The notes below the pieces were generated by a model, which saw only the letters and a program-made list of their open reading frames with translations, searched no databases and was not told where the DNA came from. From positions 1 through 8,005 of the forward strand of contig HF989373.1 of assembly GCA_000432175.1 (NCBI GenBank): 8,005 nucleotides of DNA, given 5' to 3'. Origin of the DNA: Eubacterium sp. CAG:786 (GTDB lineage: Bacteria; Bacillota; Clostridia; Oscillospirales; Ruminococcaceae). Of this stretch, positions 4,116 through 8,005 are shown one piece after another (positions within the stretch are counted from its first letter, which is position 1; each line of letters starts with the position of its first letter). Position numbers and translations under genes: made by a program.

Positions 4116-6209
4116 ATGTACCTTGCGCTGTATAGAAAATACCGTCCGAGGACGTTCGACGACGTTATATCTCAGCCGCAGATAGTCACCACCCTCAAAA
4201 ACCAGATAGCCACCGGGCAGAACACCCATGCATATCTTTTTACGGGAAGCAGGGGAACCGGTAAGACCACATGCGCGAAGATCCTCGCGATGGCGCTCAA
4301 CTGCAAGCACCCGGTCAACGGCAATCCCTGCCTTGAGTGCGAGAACTGCCGCGAGATAGCAGACGGTTCCGCGACTGACATCGTGGAGATGGACGCCGCC
4401 AGCAACAACAAGGTCGAGGACGTCCATATCCTGCAGGACCAGCTTGCGTACACCCCGGTCAGCTGCAAATACCGCGTTTACATCGTGGACGAGGTGCACA
4501 TGCTTTCCACAGCGGCATTCAACGCGCTGCTCAAGACTATCGAAGAGCCGCCGGCGCATGTCGTGTTCATTCTAGCGACCACTGAACTGCACAAGGTGCC
4601 CGCGACTATCGTTTCGAGATGCCAGCGGTTCGAGTTCCGCAGGATAGACGTCGCAGACAGTTCCGCAAGGCTGTTAAGCGTTGCGGCGCAGGAGGGAGTT
4701 TCCCTCACCGACGGCGCTGCGGATATGATATCACGCATTTCGGACGGTGGAATGCGCGACGCGCTGTCGCTGCTGGACAGGTGCATTTCCGTCAGCCGTG
4801 AAGTCACCGAGGACACCGTGCGTGAATGCGCGGGCGTCGCAGACAACAGAAGAATGTACCAGCTTGCGGAGTTCATCGCGGCAAAGGATATTCCCGGCTG
4901 TATAATGCTGCTGGAACAGCTGTACAAGGCAGGCAAGGACATCGCAAGGGTGATGGACGAGCTTGGAATGGTGTTCCGCGACCTGATGCTCAGCAAGAGC
5001 GCGCCCGGAGAGCACGGGCTGCTTTCGGTAATGCCGTCGGATTATGACGAGATAGACCGTATCGCCGGGGCATTCACCCTGCAGGATATACTGCGCTGTC
5101 TCACTCTTATACAGGAATGCACCGACGGTATCTCAAAGACGCGCCAGCGCCGTACCGTTGCGGAAATGTGCTTCGTGAAGCTTTGCACCGGCGCTCCCAC
5201 TGCGGCTCAGGCAGCTGCGGTCCAGTCTGCGGGTGCGGCGCCGGCGACCCAGCCGGTACAGAAGCCTGCGGAATTCAAGCCAATGGGCAGCGAGTTCGCG
5301 CCGCGTTCCGACGACAAGCTTTCACCCAGCCAGGCGGCAGCGGTGAAGAAGCTGCAGAAGATATTCGACCCCACCGCGCAGGAAGCGCCGAAGAGCCCCG
5401 CTCAGCCCGCTCCCATGCCGGCAGAGCCAAAGACCGAGCCAATAAAACCGGAGAAGCCCGAGATCCCCGCGGAACCGGAGAAGCCCGCTGAAAAAACAGC
5501 GGCCGCAGACATCGCAAAGAACCAGAACAGGCTGCAGGAACTGCTGAAGCAGAACGCCCCTGCGGCTAAATCTGCCGGAGCGCCGGAGTCCAGACAGGAA
5601 AATCCAGCGCCCGCAGCCGTTCCGGAAGCGCCTGAATTCGCGCCCATGCCAGAAATGAACAGCGCGCCTGCCGCCCCTGAGAGCGATTTTGCGCCCCCAC
5701 CGGAGGAGCCGCCTGCTGAGTTTGTTCCGCAGAGGGAATTCGACACGGCGCCGGAGCCTGCAATACCCGCTCAGCCAGAGCCGGTGAAGAACCCCGAACC
5801 TGTCGCGAAGCCTGTTCCCGAGCCAGAGCCTGAGCCCGAGATCCCCCCGAAAAAGGATGAGGAAGAGCCCGTGGGCGGTTACGAGAAGATCAGCGCGATA
5901 ACTCCCGAGGAGTGGCAGGGCATTCTCGCAAAGGTTAACGACGCGCTTTATGCAGCGATGCTGGAGGATTCCACCGCGACGGTGAGCGACGGCGTGCTTG
6001 TGGTGCACACCGGCAACCTGATGCTCCAGGGAATGACCGCGAAAGGCACCCAGGAGCTGGAGCGCATACTCTCGCAGGCGTCCGGAAAGAAGCTGCGCGC
6101 GATGGTTTCCGGCGAAGAAAAGGATACAGCAGCCGAGGATAAGAACTCAGCTGTGAAGGAGCTGCTTGAAAAAGCACGGCAGCTCAATATAGATGTACAA
6201 ATCAAGTGA
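4116..6209 (+). CDS. dnaX: DNA polymerase III subunits tau/gamma (clamp loader ATPase)
   Basis: The 697-residue protein is the AAA+ ATPase that loads the sliding clamp and links replicase cores. Walker A is GSRGTGKTT (44-52). The zinc module is C63-x8-C72-x2-C75-x2-C78. Walker B is VYIVDE (121-126), the arginine-finger SRC motif is 167-169 and sensor 2 is GGMRDALS (211-218). Domain III extends to about 360. Residues about 375-580 are a Pro/Glu/Ala-rich low-complexity linker holding repeated [E/D]-F-x-P motifs. A small globular C-terminal domain (about 587-697, starting GGYEKISAITPEEW) follows and is likely the tau-specific part. The ATG at 4116 has AAAGGGAG (4101-4108) seven bases away; a GTG two codons earlier lies only one base from that site and is less likely. 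The stop precedes ybaB by 15 bases. A possible -1 frameshift site at 5843-5849 could give a gamma-like 581-residue form. It follows the SRP RNA, as in Bacillus. Confidence 0.97.
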   Translation: MYLALYRKYRPRTFDDVISQPQIVTTLKNQIATGQNTHAYLFTGSRGTGKTTCAKILAMALNCKHPVNGNPCLECENCREIADGSATDIVEMDAASNNKVEDVHILQDQLAYTPVSCKYRVYIVDEVHMLSTAAFNALLKTIEEPPAHVVFILATTELHKVPATIVSRCQRFEFRRIDVADSSARLLSVAAQEGVSLTDGAADMISRISDGGMRDALSLLDRCISVSREVTEDTVRECAGVADNRRMYQLAEFIAAKDIPGCIMLLEQLYKAGKDIARVMDELGMVFRDLMLSKSAPGEHGLLSVMPSDYDEIDRIAGAFTLQDILRCLTLIQECTDGISKTRQRRTVAEMCFVKLCTGAPTAAQAAAVQSAGAAPATQPVQKPAEFKPMGSEFAPRSDDKLSPSQAAAVKKLQKIFDPTAQEAPKSPAQPAPMPAEPKTEPIKPEKPEIPAEPEKPAEKTAAADIAKNQNRLQELLKQNAPAAKSAGAPESRQENPAPAAVPEAPEFAPMPEMNSAPAAPESDFAPPPEEPPAEFVPQREFDTAPEPAIPAQPEPVKNPEPVAKPVPEPEPEPEIPPKKDEEEPVGGYEKISAITPEEWQGILAKVNDALYAAMLEDSTATVSDGVLVVHTGNLMLQGMTAKGTQELERILSQASGKKLRAMVSGEEKDTAAEDKNSAVKELLEKARQLNIDVQIK
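5843..5860 (+). other. Candidate -1 slippery heptamer with nearby stop in dnaX
   Basis: The zero-frame codons read ATC-CCC-CCG-AAA-AAG. The last C of ATC with the next two codons forms C-CCC-CCG (5843-5849), a formal X-XXY-YYZ heptamer. After a -1 slip the codons are GAA, AAA, GGA and then TGA (5858-5860). The shortened product would end at residue 581, between the Pro-rich linker and the C-terminal domain. There is no clear upstream Shine-Dalgarno stimulator, and only a weak downstream hairpin (GCC/GGC around 5866-5875). Use of the site is inferred by analogy with E. coli dnaX. Confidence 0.25.
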
Positions 6210-6224
6210 AAGGATAATACCGAA

Positions 6225-6572
6225 ATGAAAGCAAGATTACCCCAGGGATATCAGAATTCCACACCTAACATGAACCAGATGGTCAGAAAAGCCCAGAAGA
6301 TGCAGGAAGACATCGCGAAGATCCAGGACGAGCTTGCAGTCAAGGAGTTCACAAAGCAGGTCGGCGGCGGTGCGCTTGAGCTGGTTATGACCGGCGACAA
6401 GCAGCTCAAGTCCGTTACCCTCAAGCCCGAGGTGGTTGACCCCGAGGATATCGAGATGCTGCAGGACCTCATCATCAGCGGCGTCAACGAGATACTCAAG
6501 GAAGTTGACGATTACGGCGCAGCTGAGATGGAGAAAGTCACCGGAGGCGTTTCTTTCCCCGGCTTCATCTGA
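6225..6572 (+). CDS. ybaB: YbaB/EbfC family nucleoid-associated protein
   Basis: This 115-residue protein belongs to the YbaB/EbfC family of small dimeric DNA-binding nucleoid proteins that commonly follow dnaX. Features are an N-terminal amphipathic helix (MNQMVRKAQKMQEDIAKIQDE, around 16-36) and the AVKEFTKQVGGGALELVMTGDKQLKSVTL strand region (38-66). They are followed by DPEDIEMLQDLIISGVNEILKEV (72-94) and a C-terminal Met/Gly-rich tail ending GGVSFPGFI. The MNQM element and the Gly-rich turn before a V-x-(I/M)-x-G strand are diagnostic. AAAGGA (6209-6214) overlaps the dnaX stop with 10 bases to the ATG, so the gene is cotranscribed and likely coupled. In many bacteria recR comes next; here comEC does. 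Confidence 0.95.
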   Translation: MKARLPQGYQNSTPNMNQMVRKAQKMQEDIAKIQDELAVKEFTKQVGGGALELVMTGDKQLKSVTLKPEVVDPEDIEMLQDLIISGVNEILKEVDDYGAAEMEKVTGGVSFPGFI

Positions 6573-6593
6573 TAGTTTCTTTTGATAATTATG

Positions 6594-6624
6594 GGTGGAA
6601 AGGTGCGCATGCGTCCTCTCCACC
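6594..6624 (+). promoter_or_regulatory. Hairpin between ybaB and comEC enclosing a Shine-Dalgarno
   Basis: GGTGGA (6594-6599) pairs with TCCACC (6619-6624). After a single mismatch, AGG (6601-6603) pairs with CCT (6615-6617), and CG (6606-6607) can pair with CG (6612-6613) around a CATG loop. The 5' arm contains GGAAAGG (6597-6603), the only good Shine-Dalgarno in the gap. The tract after it (TGATTTATT) is too poor in T to call a terminator. A role in limiting comEC translation is inferred. Confidence 0.45.
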
Positions 6625-6662
6625 TGATTTATTATGGACGAAAAAATCAAAAAGGAACTTGA
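6609..6662 (+). CDS. Possible 17-codon leader ORF overlapping the comEC start
   Basis: ATG at 6609 lies five bases after GGAAAGG (6597-6603) and opens a 17-codon frame, M-R-P-L-H-L-I-Y-Y-G-R-K-N-Q-K-G-T, ending at TGA 6660-6662. It overlaps the comEC start in another frame by 29 bases. It has a better ribosome binding site than comEC itself, so ribosomes terminating here could restart on comEC. It is short, has no recognised homology, and its start lies in the loop of the hairpin at 6594-6624. It may not be translated. Confidence 0.3.
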   Translation: MRPLHLIYYGRKNQKGT

Positions 6663-8005
6663 CCTCCCGGCAGTCAGGCTGGGGATAGGCTATGCTGCGG
6701 GCTGCCTTGCGGGGGCGTTCAGCGACGACGTACTGAGGGCGATACTGCTTGCAGGCGCTGCCATGCTTGCTGCCTCCTGCTTCATCATGCGGCGTGAAAA
6801 ACTGCGCGCAGCGGCGCTCTTCATGGGGCTTCTCAGCATGTCGGCGTATATGTGGGGCTACTGCCAGCCGCTGAAAGCGCATTCCGGCGAGGAGATGCGC
6901 GCTTCCTGCAGGGTGATGTCGGTGGAGTATTCCGCTGCGAATTACACCATATCGCATGCCCTGACGGTCGTGGGCGGCTTCCCGGCGCTGATCGAGCTCA
7001 CTGGGAATTACGCGGCTCTGCCCGGCGATATTATCGACGCGGATATAACGCTGACCACGGCTGACGCGAACATGTTCACGTTCTCTGACGGCGTCGTGCT
7101 TGAGGGCGGCGTTGAGGAAGTCCACGGCACTGAGCGGAGTTTCAGCCTGCTTCGTATCGCGGACGCAGTACGCACTGCCGCTGCGGAAAGGCTGGACGTC
7201 GTAGGCGGCGACGAAGCGGAACTGTGCAAGGGGCTGCTGCTTGGCAACAAGTCGGGATTTTCGCTGCGGCTGAAACGCGATATCACCTATTCCGGCGTAA
7301 ACTACATGACTGCGGTCTCCGGCGCGCATATCACGCTGGTGCTGATGATACTCATGGAGCTTTTCGGCAGGGGAAAGTACTCGCAGGCAATAATAGCGCT
7401 GGTGACGGTGCCCGTGCTGGCTGTGCTGTTCGGGTTTTCACCGTCGGTCATGCGCGCGGGGATAATGATGCTGTTTGCCAAGACAGCGCCGATGTTCCTG
7501 CGGCGTGCGGATATCATGAACTCGCTGTGTTCCGCGGTGCTGGCGCTGACGTTGTTCTCACCGTACGCAGCCACCGACCCTGCGCTGCAGATGTCGGCGC
7601 TGGGAGTTTTCGGCGCGGCTGTGCTGGGCAGAAGAATGAACCAGCTCCGCAGATTTGAGTTTGAACGCTTTAAGCTTCTCGCCAAGATCAAGGAAGCTGC
7701 CGTGATATCGCTGTGCGCAATGATATGCATAGCCCCGGTGAGCGTTTCCTGCTTTGGAGGAATATCGCTGGTGGAACTTCCGGCTTCGGTGGCGCTTGCG
7801 CCATTTTTTACGGCTGCGGTGACGCTGGGGCTTGTCGTTGTCGTCACCGGGCTGCCAATACTGGCAGTACCGCTGATATGGGTGATGAAAGGCTTCCGGT
7901 GGATACTGGGCGTATTTGGAGGCGCTTCCTGGGCGTGGCTGCCGGCTGACGGCGCGGTATTTGTTCCGCTGGCGTTTCTGTCTGCGGCGCTGCTGGTGGT
8001 GGGGG
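6634..8005 (+). CDS. comEC: ComEC/Rec2 family DNA uptake channel protein (partial, runs off right edge)
   Basis: The 457 codons seen are the N-terminal part of a competence channel that carries single-stranded DNA across the cytoplasmic membrane. Three hydrophobic segments come first (about 14-30, 35-51, 60-76), then a soluble DUF4131-like region (about 85-190) with no membrane segments. The Competence domain follows. Its hallmarks are GLLLGNKSGFS (200-210), VNYMTAVSGAHITLV (222-236, with the SGxH motif at 229-232), LFGFSPSVMRAGIMMLF (265-281) and DPALQMSALGVFG (about 318-330). Further hydrophobic helices continue to the edge. Full-length family members are about 700-800 residues with a C-terminal metallo-beta-lactamase domain, which would lie outside the window. 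The ATG at 6634 is the first possible start after an in-frame TGA at 6625 and has no adjacent Shine-Dalgarno. The frame is open throughout, with no sign of a break. Confidence 0.92.
   Translation, partial: MDEKIKKELDLPAVRLGIGYAAGCLAGAFSDDVLRAILLAGAAMLAASCFIMRREKLRAAALFMGLLSMSAYMWGYCQPLKAHSGEEMRASCRVMSVEYSAANYTISHALTVVGGFPALIELTGNYAALPGDIIDADITLTTADANMFTFSDGVVLEGGVEEVHGTERSFSLLRIADAVRTAAAERLDVVGGDEAELCKGLLLGNKSGFSLRLKRDITYSGVNYMTAVSGAHITLVLMILMELFGRGKYSQAIIALVTVPVLAVLFGFSPSVMRAGIMMLFAKTAPMFLRRADIMNSLCSAVLALTLFSPYAATDPALQMSALGVFGAAVLGRRMNQLRRFEFERFKLLAKIKEAAVISLCAMICIAPVSVSCFGGISLVELPASVALAPFFTAAVTLGLVVVVTGLPILAVPLIWVMKGFRWILGVFGGASWAWLPADGAVFVPLAFLSAALLVVG

Noticed and set aside
5491..5497. 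A6-C run in the dnaX linker as a frameshift site
   Set aside because: The heptamer A-AAA-AAC is out of register with the zero-frame codons, and six A is short for transcriptional slippage.
5322..6008. Long minus-strand open frame (228 codons) opposite dnaX
   Set aside because: It is antisense to the Pro/Glu/Ala-rich linker; its Arg/Leu-rich composition is that of a shadow frame and it has no family motifs.
6609..6620. ATG at 6609 (M-R-P-L) as the true comEC N-terminus
   Set aside because: It resembles some ComEC starts, but its frame ends at 6662 and the comEC frame already has its own hydrophobic N-terminus from 6634; a frameshift would be needed.

Overview
The window looks like a chromosomal segment of a moderately GC-rich anaerobic Firmicute of the Clostridia, most plausibly Oscillospirales/Ruminococcaceae-like. 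This is inferred from a DUF6062 protein, an ECF-type ThiW thiamine module, strong AGGAGG-like ribosome binding sites, and the Bacillota gene order SRP RNA - dnaX - ybaB. No mobile element, CRISPR array, tRNA or rRNA is visible. Nothing suggests recent transfer.

Left part (1-1712): two minus-strand genes, the first codons of a probable zinc-ribbon protein (running off the left edge) and an 8-oxoguanine DNA glycosylase (ogg). They are divergent from a plus-strand DUF6062 gene. The two directions share a compact region (902-946) in which two consensus-like promoters are interlocked. The DUF6062 protein appears to be built from two copies of a CxxC-(33/34)-CxxH module.

Middle part (1713-3882): a 200-base structured leader is followed by thiW (thiazole-type ECF S component), thiM (hydroxyethylthiazole kinase) and thiE (thiamine phosphate synthase). 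Together these import the thiazole moiety, phosphorylate it and couple it to HMP-PP to give thiamine phosphate; no de novo gene is present here. The leader sits where a TPP riboswitch is expected. It contains TPP-like words, but not in canonical order, and it ends in a hairpin that covers part of the thiW ribosome binding site. It is the best candidate in the window for an undescribed regulatory RNA.

Right part (3883-8005): a consensus promoter drives a small bacterial SRP RNA (about 140 nt) with a U-tract terminator. The SRP RNA is followed closely by dnaX (clamp loader tau/gamma), ybaB (nucleoid-associated protein) and the first 457 codons of comEC (DNA uptake channel), which runs off the right edge. 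recR, usually found after ybaB, is absent at this position. The comEC start has no adjacent Shine-Dalgarno; a hairpin and a short overlapping reading frame with a good Shine-Dalgarno lie just upstream. A C-run at the end of the DnaX linker is an in-frame candidate for -1 slippage with a stop three codons later.
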